The notes under the pieces: model-generated
Seen by the model: only the letters and a program-made list of their open reading frames with translations
Database searches by the model: none
What the model was told of the DNA's origin: nothing
Part shown: positions 25,677-34,914 of the stretch, piece by piece
Position numbering within the stretch: position 1 is the first letter of the stretch
Layout: the number at the start of each line of letters is the position of its first letter
Position numbers and translations under genes: made by a program
DNA from: JAHCHG01 sp041394845
GTDB taxonomy: Bacteria; Acidobacteriota; Blastocatellia; Pyrinomonadales; Pyrinomonadaceae
Direction of reading: 5' to 3'
Assembly: GCA_041394845.1 (NCBI GenBank)
Contig: JAWKHL010000002.1
Coordinates: forward strand, 496,001 to 560,000
Length of the DNA: 64,000 bases

Positions 25677-28600
25677 TTATCGAATTTTAACAATGAAGTT
25701 CACACTGCCCGCATTGTTCGGCGCCGTGTTGGACAACGAACCGCTCGTAACTCGCCAGCGAATTGCCTTGACGAGCCGGTCGTAACCGTTCGGAGCGCCG
25801 CCGCCGGCCGGGACGGGTGTGTAGTTCCAGGTCGCCGCCGAAGGATTGCCGGGATTGTAATCGCTCGAGAATTCGATGATAAAGGTGAGCCCCGAAGTTC
25901 CGGGATTGGCCGAGGCCGAATTGATCTGAAAATCGGTGTTGGCGGGAATGGCGTCAACGATGGCCAGACCGGCCGCCGATTGTCCGCCCGTATTGGTGAA
26001 CTGGATCGAATAGGTCAGATCAGTTCCCGAAAGCTGAGGCGCGGTTTCGCAGTTGGCGGGTGAAGGACAGCTTTTGACCAGAGAGACATTGGGGGGGGCG
26101 AGGAACGTCGGCGTGATTGTTTCGTTGGAATTGACGGTTTGATTCGTTTCGACTCCGGCGGTGGTGGTTAAAAACTGAGTGGTGGCCGTGTTTCTGATTT
26201 CCGGAGGAAGACCGCTGGTGTTAACCCGGACGCGGAAACGGACGGTCGCAGTTCCGCCCGCCGGGCTGATGACTCCGGCCGGTTGTCCGTTGGAATTGAT
26301 CGAATTGGCAGTGGCAAAGGGCATGGCTCCGCCCGCGTCTGCGACGCCGTTTCCGTTAAGCGTTGTGGAATTGGCGACGTAGGTCGTTCCAGCCGGGATC
26401 GCATCGCTCAGGGTGGCGGCCGATGAACTCAGGTTTCCGGTGTTGGTGACGATGACGGTATATTCCAAAACGTCGTTGACGTTGGCCGTTATGGCCGGAT
26501 TCTGGCCGAGCGTGATGTTGGCGACCGATTTCTGCGCCGTCAGATTCGGGTTGAAAATCGGCCCGGCGCAGGAGCCGAGGTCGTAGATCGTCGGGTTGGC
26601 GGTCCCGAGCGTTGTGGCCGCCAGAGTCGGCGAACTGATGTCGATCGAAACCACCGTTTGTCCGCTGTTGGTCGTTGTGATCAGGCGTCCGGTTCCGTCA
26701 AAAGCCGCTCCGGTGGCTCCGTTCGGTCCGACCTGCCCGGCGTTTCGGGCCACCCGGGTGTTGATGTTGACGATGTAGAGATAGCTCGCTCCGCTGCCGT
26801 TTACGGAAGAATACCAGAACAGGCGGCCGTTGCCGTCAAAGGTCATGTCGCCGTACTGCAACGTCGGTCCGATGGTGTCGCCGGGGGCGAAAGTGATGGC
26901 GCCGAGATCGCTGGCCGCACCGCTCGCACCGGCGTTGACCCGTCGGAGGTGGTGGGCCGAGTCTATGTAATAAACATTCCCGAAACTGTCGGCCGCTTCT
27001 CCGACAAGCAGTCCGGGAACGGTCGCGCCGGTGTTTGTCTGAGTCGCGCCGTCGTGGCTGTAAAGCGGCGGCGTGGAAAAGGTTCCGTTGTCGTAATAGG
27101 CCAAACCGTTGGCGCTGATGGCCAATCCGCCGACCGTCTGCGGGGCCGTCAGAACCGGTGTCATGGTCGCGCCGTTCAGTTCGTAGAGCGAGGTCCGTCC
27201 GCTGCTGAAAGCGCTGGCGTAAACGGTCGAGCAACCGATCGAATATCCGAGCGGAATGGTAAAAGAAGCCGGCGTGGCGTCGGCCGTTCCCAGATTATCG
27301 ATCGCGGAATAATTGAAAACGGCGTTTCCACTGAAACCGGAATTGGGATCGAACTGTAGATTGGCCGCCTGAGACAGAGGAATGATCTGCCCGGCGCTGA
27401 CCGGGGTGCATCCCGCATTACACAAATAAAGCGTTCCGGACGAGGCCGAGGGCAAGGTGTCGATCCGGAAAGCGGCCACGGTGCCGTCCGGGTCGCTTCC
27501 GGTCAGAGCGGGAATACCGGTACTGCCGGCGGTGTTTTGAATGGGCGGGGCGTTGATGTCATTGGTTACCGGCGGTTGATTGGTGATCGTCGCCGAATTT
27601 GAAGTGCAATGAGTCGAGTCGGTGCAGGAGGTTCCAGGAGTCGGTGCGCTTCCGCCGTTGAAGATATCTCCGCCGCCGCCGACCGACGCGTAATTGACGG
27701 CCGGATTTCCGGTGTTGGCCGCCACGCCGACGTTGACCGGCAAGGTTATGACGCTCGAATTGGTTCCGGTGTAGTTGATCGAATTGGCGGTCGTGCAGGT
27801 TACATTCTGGCCGCTGAAAGAGCAACTCCAGTTGACCCCGTTGCTCGAGACCGAGCGCGTTCCGGTCCAGTTCGGCGTGATCCCGGTCGGAAGAGCGTCC
27901 CTGACGGTGATGGTTCCGGATGTGGCCAGTCCGCCGATATTGGTCGCGGTGAGCGAATAAACTGCTCCCGAACCGCCGACCGTCCACGGGCCGTTGTTGG
28001 TTTTTGTGATTTGCAGGGCCGGTTGGGCGGGCGAGTTGATAAAGGTACAGGTGATCAGTTGATTGACGCTGGCGTAATTGGCCGGAGTCAGCGTGGCCGT
28101 CCGGTTCGAGACGCTCGAAGGGACGGTGTTGCCGGCCGGGTCAGTACAATTGACACCGGTGAGAATCGTTCCGGCGACCGCCGATTCGGTGATGGTGATG
28201 TTTTGCGAACTGTTCGGGATCGGAAACTGGGTCGAAGTCGCCGGGTTGGTGACGGCCGTGTTGAGGCTGAAACTGCCGATGCCATTGGTCCCCGAGAAAC
28301 TGTAATTTCCCGATGAGTTGACCGATTGTTTGCGGACGACAACGGTCGAACCGAGGCTCCAGCGAACCTCAATTCCGTCGCCCGTATTATTGTTGCTGGC
28401 ACCGGCCCAGGTCACGTCAAACGTCAAACTGGTGATCCCGGTGCCGTTGAATTGGACCGAACCACAACCGGTTCCCTGGTTCAAATTGTTCGTACATTCG
28501 GTGTTGTTGTTGGTCGTTCCCGTCACCCTTTGAAACGATTTGGAAGCCGTATTGACCTGAAATGCCGAGTTGCCGGACAGGCGCGTGATGGTTACGTTCG

Positions 28601-29057
28601 AACTGGCCGCCGTAAACGAACCCAGTGTAAAAACCGCTGTGCTGACCGAAGTCCCGTTGGCTCCTCCGATCCGTCCGACGTGAAGGACCGGATTATCGAC
28701 CGGTTGGCTGAAAGTAACGGTGATCGTCCGGCTGGTTCCGAAAGGATTAAAGAGCATTTGCAGGGAAGTCCCGCCGCCGAACGCGCCGTTAAAAGGGTCG
28801 GTCCAGTAACTGGTCGAGTTCAGGGTTCCGTTCGTATAGTTGCTTGACCCCGGAGTTCCCGACCAGGTGATGGTGACGCCGTTGACGTTGGTCGTCGCCG
28901 ATTGATTCCCGTTGGTTGCCCAGGTTCCGCTGATGGTCGCATAAGCGCCGTAAGTCAGAAGGATCGTCAGGATCGCAAAGACAAAGGTGCGGCGAAGTTG
29001 CCATTCGGCTTTTCGCTTGGCGGATTTCCCAAAAATTTTCAGAAAATTGTCGGTCAT
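25677..29057 (-). CDS. Large secreted DUF11 repeat protein with beta-propeller-like middle
   Basis: A 1126-residue protein with a basic N-terminus and membrane/signal segment (TFVFAILTILLTYGAYA). DUF11-type immunoglobulin-like repeats appear around 345-480 (LQITKTNNGPWTVGGSGAVYSLTATNIGG...LPTGITPNW), 870-990 and 1010-1126. Residues about 610-860 form a DUF6923-like propeller region (STVYASAFSSGRTSLYELNG..., GNVYYIDSAHHLRRVN). DUF11 repeats build cell-surface stalks in many phyla. It is last in the minus-strand cluster after two other DUF11 proteins (30 bp from the giant gene). No PEP-CTERM or LPXTG anchor is seen; it ends in NFIVKIR, so attachment may be non-covalent. Confidence 0.8.
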   Translation of the reverse strand: MTDNFLKIFGKSAKRKAEWQLRRTFVFAILTILLTYGAYATISGTWATNGNQSATTNVNGVTITWSGTPGSSNYTNGTLNSTSYWTDPFNGAFGGGTSLQMLFNPFGTSRTITVTFSQPVDNPVLHVGRIGGANGTSVSTAVFTLGSFTAASSNVTITRLSGNSAFQVNTASKSFQRVTGTTNNNTECTNNLNQGTGCGSVQFNGTGITSLTFDVTWAGASNNNTGDGIEVRWSLGSTVVVRKQSVNSSGNYSFSGTNGIGSFSLNTAVTNPATSTQFPIPNSSQNITITESAVAGTILTGVNCTDPAGNTVPSSVSNRTATLTPANYASVNQLITCTFINSPAQPALQITKTNNGPWTVGGSGAVYSLTATNIGGLATSGTITVRDALPTGITPNWTGTRSVSSNGVNWSCSFSGQNVTCTTANSINYTGTNSSVITLPVNVGVAANTGNPAVNYASVGGGGDIFNGGSAPTPGTSCTDSTHCTSNSATITNQPPVTNDINAPPIQNTAGSTGIPALTGSDPDGTVAAFRIDTLPSASSGTLYLCNAGCTPVSAGQIIPLSQAANLQFDPNSGFSGNAVFNYSAIDNLGTADATPASFTIPLGYSIGCSTVYASAFSSGRTSLYELNGATMTPVLTAPQTVGGLAISANGLAYYDNGTFSTPPLYSHDGATQTNTGATVPGLLVGEAADSFGNVYYIDSAHHLRRVNAGASGAASDLGAITFAPGDTIGPTLQYGDMTFDGNGRLFWYSSVNGSGASYLYIVNINTRVARNAGQVGPNGATGAAFDGTGRLITTTNSGQTVVSIDISSPTLAATTLGTANPTIYDLGSCAGPIFNPNLTAQKSVANITLGQNPAITANVNDVLEYTVIVTNTGNLSSSAATLSDAIPAGTTYVANSTTLNGNGVADAGGAMPFATANSINSNGQPAGVISPAGGTATVRFRVRVNTSGLPPEIRNTATTQFLTTTAGVETNQTVNSNETITPTFLAPPNVSLVKSCPSPANCETAPQLSGTDLTYSIQFTNTGGQSAAGLAIVDAIPANTDFQINSASANPGTSGLTFIIEFSSDYNPGNPSAATWNYTPVPAGGGAPNGYDRLVKAIRWRVTSGSLSNTAPNNAGSVNFIVKIR

Positions 29058-29087
29058 GTCTTTGCTTGAGATCGGGTGTTTTCGAAA

Positions 29088-32000
29088 TTAATCGTCCTGT
29101 TTGTCAGGTTTGTTGTCGGCGATCTTTTCGTTGGCATCCGGTTTTGTCTCTCCCGGATGATTTTCCAGCCCGGTTTTCGAGGTTCCGAACAGATCGAAAA
29201 GATTGGAGATCTTGGTGGTCAGCGTCAGGTAAAAACCGCGTTTGAAATTGCTGCCGTCGGCAAAATCAAAATCATTATGGCGGTTGACCTGAACGAAGTT
29301 GTAGCCGGAACCGATTCTCAGATCGGGCACGATCCAGAAACCGAGTTCCGCGCCGAACGAACGCCGGAAAGTGTTCGAGGCGGGTTGGGCGAGCCAGCGG
29401 CCTTCGGCGGAAAAGTCGAGCATATCGGTCAATCTCTGCTGGGCGCGAACCTGCATCAGATAGGTCAGGGCCGAGGCGTAAGCCGTCGTGTTGTTGCCGT
29501 TGCCGTTAAAATTGAGGGCGAAGCGACCGTAGAGTTCCAGATCATCATTGACCTGATACAGCCCGTCGGCCGAAAGCCGGTCGAGTCGATCGCGCGTCTC
29601 TCCCTGTTCGATGCCGCCCAAGGTGAATCCGTTCTGATAAGATTCGCGGTGGTTGTAGCTGAAAAGAAGAGCGTATTTGTCGGAATCGAGCGGACGATAA
29701 GCGAGAGCCGCCGTCATCGCCGACGAAGAACTGCGGCGTCCGTTGAAACTGCCGAAGGCCCATTGAGCCCGCGCCGAGGTCGTCCAGTTGTCGCCGAGTT
29801 TGCCGGCCGCGCCGAAGGCGAAAAGCTGACCCAGACCGTTGCGGTCGCGCAGTTCGTAACGGGCGTTGGCGCGAAAGCCTTCGGCCGGAGTCCAGGCCGC
29901 TCCGAGCGTGGCGCTGTTAAAGCTGTCAGAGGTTCCTTTGAGGAGAAAACCGCGTTCGAAACCGGTTTCGAGAGCGATCTTGTCCGAGAGTTTCCAGCGG
30001 TTCTGCAAACCGATGACGGCGAAGTTGTCGAAACCGTCGACCCCGTTCTCGATCTGGTAGCGCCCGGTGAAGGCGCCGATGTAGGGAAGTTTGGTTTCGA
30101 TGCCGAAGGCCGTTTCGTGGCGCGACCCGACGGCCGAGAAACCGTTTCCGGAAAAATCGCCGATCGGCGTGATGGCCGAGGCCGCCAGCCTTTGCGTCAC
30201 GAATAATTTGGCGTTGGAGTTGAGTTTGTACTTGATCGAAAATGTCGTCTGATCCGGGTAGGTCGGATCGGCTTCGGTCAGATTCTGTTCGCGTTTGGCC
30301 GAAATCTCCAGCTTGTCGGTCGGTCGGTATTCGACTCCGGCCGTCACCAGATTCGATCCGATCGAGGTGTCCCCGAGATTGTCCCTGTATTCGCGGTGAT
30401 CGAAGCCGACCGAGGTTCGCAGTTTGTCGTTCCACATTTCGGTCCAGAGGAACGAAAGGGTCGTCCGCGAATTGTTGACGTTGAAGGTTTTGTTGCGTTC
30501 GTTGAGATAAGCGAAGAGCAGATTGCGGTGCGAATTGGGTTTGACTTCGAATCCCAGTCCGAAGCGTTGCGCTCCGCCGGTAACGGTCGAGCCGAACGGG
30601 TTGTAATAGCCGGAAGCGGCCCGCGAGAAATCCGCCCGCAGACGGCTGTTCCAGAAAGGCAACGGCTGATCGAGTTTGACCGCCAGAGCGGTTCCGTTGT
30701 GCGGTCGGCTGGCATCGGTCGGCGTGAATCCTTCGTCGCCGTTGTAAAAATCGAAGACGTTGACTCCGGCGGCGAAGCGTCCCTGGCTGACGGCCGCCTC
30801 AAACGACAACCGGCCGCCGTTCCACAGGTTTTTTTCCAGGTCGATCCCGCCGAGTTGAAAAGCTCCGATCTCGCCCTGCTGTTGATTGAGATAAGAGGCG
30901 CCCAGACGCAGTCCCAGTTTTTGGAAGTTCTTGACTCCGCGTCCGGTGTAAACGTAATTGGTTGCGCCCGTGCCGTAGTATTCATAGGTGACGACCACCT
31001 GCAAAAGATTGAGCCCGTAATCGAAGGCCGAGATCGGACGCAGGAAAAACATCTCGCCGGTCAGCGGGTCGAGATTGTAATCGACCGAGCGGATCAGATT
31101 TTCGCGGCTGAGAATGATCTCCGGATTGCGGCGGTCGCGGACTTCCAGAGTGACTATCTCCGAACCGGGCAAAAGATCGCCGTGCGCCAGACGGACGACG
31201 CTCAGACCTCCGCCCGGAAAGACGTCGCGCGAAAATGCCGTGTCGGGTCGCGCGCCGCTGAGGCTTACGAAATCGCCGTTCTTGTTTTCCAGATGAAGCT
31301 TGACTCCGGTCAGACGGCGGTTGTAGCCGGCCAGAACCGATTGATTCATATCGGCTTCCATATCGCCGAACATGGCGTAGGAGCGGCCCCGGTCAATCCG
31401 GGCGTAAACTTTGGAATTGGACATGGCGCCTTCGAAAAACTGCGAAGAGTCGCCGAAGATCGGGTAGGTGAATTCGAGCGGGTCGATCGATCCGAGCCGG
31501 TCGCGTCCGGCCAGCCGGTTGAGCGGTCTTTGCGAATCGTAGGCAAAAGTCAGCAGATTGTCGCCGAAGATTCTTCCCCGGTAATAAAAAGCGATCCGTC
31601 CGCGAACGTCGCCTTCATCGCCCGTGGCGCTGAATTCCGGCGCGGCGCTTCCAATTGAAAGTTCGGCCATCCCAACCATCAGCGTCGGGCGAAGTTCCGC
31701 CGTAAACCGGATGTCGGTCGTCGCTTCGATGCTTCCCGAGACGGCTTTGACGCGGGCCGAATCGGCCGAATTTTCTCCGATCAGATAAACGATCGCTCGT
31801 CCGCTTTCGAGCGAAATGGCCTGCTGTTGCGGAAATTCCACCGCATCGGAATCTCCTTTTTCCGCCTCTTTGCCGGGGACGTAGAATTTGCCGGCCGAGG
31901 TCCCGACGGCGATCGAGGAATCCATGGCCGGATTGCCGAGCCGGTCAAAGGCGCGGATCTCGATCGGAAGAGCCTCGCTTCCGTCCGAAGAAACGCTGGT

Positions 32001-34808
32001 TTTGGCCGGAACGATCTCGAGTCTGATGGCCGGGCCGCGGCCGAAGACCTTAAAGCTGACGGTTTTGCCACGCTCGTTGTTTTCGCCGACGGCGGTCAGT
32101 TTCACCGTGTTGACGCCGGGCAGAAGGTTGATCCCGACAAAAGAATAAGTTGTGATCTGATTGCGGTTATCAACGCGGGTTTCGCCGATGTTGGTTTGAG
32201 CGATTTTTTGGCCGTTGACCTCGGTTTCGATCGTCCATTTAATGGCGACGCGGGCGATGATCGAAAGCGCGGGCGCCAGAATGAGCGAATCGGCTTCCGG
32301 AGATATTACCCTGATCTCGCCGGGCGCGACCGGTTCGACCGTTTCGCTGGTTTCGACCGTGTAGGTCTCGGTCGATTTCCCGGCCTGATCTTTTGACGCC
32401 TCGGCGGTCGCCGGATCGAATTTGACCGGTTTGTTCAGTTCGGCCGTTTGGACGGGCTGTTCGTTTTTCGGCTCCTCCTCTTTTTTCTCGACCGTTTGCC
32501 GGGGGGGAGTGAAAGTGCCCCCCGCCCGGACGGTGTCGGACTCGTCGGAAACAGCCAGAGATTCATTTTGCGGGGCAATGGCAAAATTCTGGCGCAACAT
32601 CGAACCGCCGCCGAGCGGGGTTCGCAACAGACGAGTCCAGCTTTTCGAGGGACGGCGATTTTCGTCATCGAGCAGTTGATAGCCTTTCGGCAGGGTTATC
32701 GGATCGAGCGACAGAACGATCGATCCGGAATCGACCGCCGGGAAATGATAAAGGCCGGCCGAATCGGTGACGACCGAATTTCCGTTGTTCGAATAAATGC
32801 GGGCGCCGACGACCGGACGCTCGCCCTTGTCGAATTTTCCGTTGCGGTTGCGGTCTTCGAAAACCCGTCCGATGATGACCTGGGTCATCGAAAAAATTCC
32901 GCCCCGGATTCGAACCGCCGCCCGAACGCGGGCCGTTTTGATCTCGGTCCCGTCGGGTTGAACGCCGCTCGCCCGCGCCGAGTTGTACTGAGTTCCTTCC
33001 GGGGCGTTGGCGCCGACCCGGACGCGATAAGATAAAGTCAGGCTGGTTCCGGGCGCGAGCGTGCCGAGTTCGAAGGTCAGATTGTTTCCGTTGACCTCCG
33101 GTTCGATCTCTTCGACATTGCCGCCGGTTTCGATCTGCGCCGTGCCCTGAACATAGGAAAATGCGGAGGGCAGAGTGTCGCGGACGACGACGTTGTCGAT
33201 CGGCGAAGCGGTGGCGTTTTTGACCTGGACGCGATAGGTGATGATGTCGCCGATCTGGGCCGTGGTCTTGTCGGCGCTCTTGTTGATCTCGAGCGTCGAA
33301 AGCTCGAACATCGGAATATTGAAAACCAGAGCGGCCAGCTCCGTCAGCCGAACGGTTTGCCGGGTCAACTGGAATCCGCCCGGAAGAGCGATGGCCTGAT
33401 CGTCGAGCGCGCGGATCGTAGCCTGATAAAACCCGCTCGAACCGGATTCGGGTTCCACTAAAACTTCCAGCATCCGCGCCCGGTAATTCGGCGCGGTAAC
33501 ATTCATCAGATAGCGAACCGGCGAGCCGGGCGCACCGATCTGATTCTGGTCGAGGGCGAAGCTGAATTCGCCGTTGCCGTTGGTGGTAAAAGGATTGAGG
33601 TTTTCCGGATTGGTTTCAAAACCGATCTTCGGATTGAGCGGCAGAGGTGCCCCGGCCTCATCGGTCGCGACGGTTACCTTGGCTCCGGCGATGCGAACCG
33701 CGCCGCCCGAATTTCCGGCGTAAACGACGCCGACCGGGTTGACGACGACGACCGCCTCGGTGGATCGGACCGCCGGTGCGTTTTCGGCCGTCAGATCGGC
33801 GAAATTTACGACGCCGTTGCCGTTCGGGGCGTTTCCGTTGAGGCGGGCCTGAAAATCTATCTGAACGACGCCGTCCGGCGCGACCGAGGGGATCAGCAGT
33901 TCGATCCGTCGGGCGGTGGCGGTTCCCTCGTCGGCGTCGGCCGCGTCGGTCAGCGAGCGGTTGTTGAGCCGCAATGTCTGACGGACGTATTCGAGTTCTT
34001 CCGGCAGTTCGTCCACCACCCGAACCTGGCGGGCGGCGACCGAACCGCGGTTGCGAAAAATGATCTTGTAATTAAGAGTTTGTCCCGGCACGGCCACGTA
34101 ACGGGCCTGATCTTCGACCAGTTTGACGGGCGGAAGATTGGCATCGGTCGGCGAAGTCAGAATGACTCCGGTTCCCGCCGTGTTGATGATCGTTCCGTCG
34201 TCCTGCGGTCGGGTGTCGGTTCCGGGCAGAACCCGCGATGTGCGGGCGGTCAAACCGATGACTACCTCGGTTTGCGGCGTCAGACTGCCGGTTTGAATAT
34301 CGTAAAGAACGCCGATGCAGGCGCCCGGGGCGAGCTGGGGCGAAACGGTCTGACCGATCACGACCGGCGTGTCGCCGCTCGATATGGTGCCGGAATTGTC
34401 GGCATCGAAAAATATCTGTTCGATCGTCGCCGGAGCCGAAATGCGCGCGTCCGTTGGGGCGAAAGAATCGGCGGCATTTCCCGTGTTGCAGATGCGGAAA
34501 AGCCGCGTGATCCGCTCGTTCGGGGCGATGATCTCCGAAGGCGAAGTCTCATCCGGCGTCACCGTAACGGCCGGAACAGCCAGCACCGTTACCCTAACGG
34601 TCTCAGAAACGGTTTGATATGAATTGCCTTCGCTGTCTTCGTAACTGGCGCTGGCCCGGTTGACGATTACCGTGTCGGCCGGTGTGCCTTCGCCGTCGCG
34701 TCCGAAAATGTTTCCCGAAAAAACGGAGACCAACATCAAAAGGACAAAAAGACGAAAGACCGCCGGGCGGTTTCGTCTGGTTCTGTATTTTGAGTTGTTT
34801 GGAACCAT
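29088..34808 (-). CDS. Giant DUF11/SdrD_B-like protein with C-terminal outer-membrane barrel
   Basis: A 1906-residue protein. After a signal peptide (VFRLFVLLMLVSVFSGNIFG) comes a domain shared with the adjacent 691-residue protein (ADTVIVNRASASYEDSEGNSY), DUF11-like repeats (about 220-350 and 515-640), an SdrD_B/Cna-B-like module (VIIGRVFEDRNRNGKFDKGERPVVGARIYS, about 645-710), a Pro/Glu-rich linker (about 760-830) and Ig-like domains. From about residue 1090 to 1875 there are alternating amphipathic strands of a very large barrel (GRIAFYYRGRIFGDNLLTFAYDS onward). A 30-residue charged tail (KPDANEKIADNKPDKQDD) follows the last strand. This looks like a surface secretion or anchoring platform for its DUF11 neighbours; that role is inferred from gene order. 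Confidence 0.78.
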   Translation of the reverse strand: MVPNNSKYRTRRNRPAVFRLFVLLMLVSVFSGNIFGRDGEGTPADTVIVNRASASYEDSEGNSYQTVSETVRVTVLAVPAVTVTPDETSPSEIIAPNERITRLFRICNTGNAADSFAPTDARISAPATIEQIFFDADNSGTISSGDTPVVIGQTVSPQLAPGACIGVLYDIQTGSLTPQTEVVIGLTARTSRVLPGTDTRPQDDGTIINTAGTGVILTSPTDANLPPVKLVEDQARYVAVPGQTLNYKIIFRNRGSVAARQVRVVDELPEELEYVRQTLRLNNRSLTDAADADEGTATARRIELLIPSVAPDGVVQIDFQARLNGNAPNGNGVVNFADLTAENAPAVRSTEAVVVVNPVGVVYAGNSGGAVRIAGAKVTVATDEAGAPLPLNPKIGFETNPENLNPFTTNGNGEFSFALDQNQIGAPGSPVRYLMNVTAPNYRARMLEVLVEPESGSSGFYQATIRALDDQAIALPGGFQLTRQTVRLTELAALVFNIPMFELSTLEINKSADKTTAQIGDIITYRVQVKNATASPIDNVVVRDTLPSAFSYVQGTAQIETGGNVEEIEPEVNGNNLTFELGTLAPGTSLTLSYRVRVGANAPEGTQYNSARASGVQPDGTEIKTARVRAAVRIRGGIFSMTQVIIGRVFEDRNRNGKFDKGERPVVGARIYSNNGNSVVTDSAGLYHFPAVDSGSIVLSLDPITLPKGYQLLDDENRRPSKSWTRLLRTPLGGGSMLRQNFAIAPQNESLAVSDESDTVRAGGTFTPPRQTVEKKEEEPKNEQPVQTAELNKPVKFDPATAEASKDQAGKSTETYTVETSETVEPVAPGEIRVISPEADSLILAPALSIIARVAIKWTIETEVNGQKIAQTNIGETRVDNRNQITTYSFVGINLLPGVNTVKLTAVGENNERGKTVSFKVFGRGPAIRLEIVPAKTSVSSDGSEALPIEIRAFDRLGNPAMDSSIAVGTSAGKFYVPGKEAEKGDSDAVEFPQQQAISLESGRAIVYLIGENSADSARVKAVSGSIEATTDIRFTAELRPTLMVGMAELSIGSAAPEFSATGDEGDVRGRIAFYYRGRIFGDNLLTFAYDSQRPLNRLAGRDRLGSIDPLEFTYPIFGDSSQFFEGAMSNSKVYARIDRGRSYAMFGDMEADMNQSVLAGYNRRLTGVKLHLENKNGDFVSLSGARPDTAFSRDVFPGGGLSVVRLAHGDLLPGSEIVTLEVRDRRNPEIILSRENLIRSVDYNLDPLTGEMFFLRPISAFDYGLNLLQVVVTYEYYGTGATNYVYTGRGVKNFQKLGLRLGASYLNQQQGEIGAFQLGGIDLEKNLWNGGRLSFEAAVSQGRFAAGVNVFDFYNGDEGFTPTDASRPHNGTALAVKLDQPLPFWNSRLRADFSRAASGYYNPFGSTVTGGAQRFGLGFEVKPNSHRNLLFAYLNERNKTFNVNNSRTTLSFLWTEMWNDKLRTSVGFDHREYRDNLGDTSIGSNLVTAGVEYRPTDKLEISAKREQNLTEADPTYPDQTTFSIKYKLNSNAKLFVTQRLAASAITPIGDFSGNGFSAVGSRHETAFGIETKLPYIGAFTGRYQIENGVDGFDNFAVIGLQNRWKLSDKIALETGFERGFLLKGTSDSFNSATLGAAWTPAEGFRANARYELRDRNGLGQLFAFGAAGKLGDNWTTSARAQWAFGSFNGRRSSSSAMTAALAYRPLDSDKYALLFSYNHRESYQNGFTLGGIEQGETRDRLDRLSADGLYQVNDDLELYGRFALNFNGNGNNTTAYASALTYLMQVRAQQRLTDMLDFSAEGRWLAQPASNTFRRSFGAELGFWIVPDLRIGSGYNFVQVNRHNDFDFADGSNFKRGFYLTLTTKISNLFDLFGTSKTGLENHPGETKPDANEKIADNKPDKQDD

Positions 34809-34847
34809 AAATTTCGGAAAAATCGGACTCTGAGAATTTTTTTGAGA

Positions 34848-34891
34848 GGAAAGCGGTCAGTTCACTGTTTCGGTTGAACCGACCGCTTTCC
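34848..34891. other. Intra-operon hairpin between two DUF11 genes
   Basis: Perfect 11-bp arms GGAAAGCGGTC (34848-34858) and GACCGCTTTCC (34881-34891) lie in the 106-bp gap between the 691-residue and 1906-residue genes. On the coding strand no T-tract follows, so it may cause partial attenuation or stabilise the upstream mRNA, giving more of the smaller protein than of the giant. Confidence 0.5.
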
Positions 34892-34914
34892 CTGGTAAAG
34901 CGGGGACTTTCAAA

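Noticed and set aside
29076..31658. Long plus-strand frames (376 and 420 codons) across the giant DUF11 gene
   Set aside because: Arg/Gly/Val-rich shadow translations opposite a clear coding frame; no signal, no domain.
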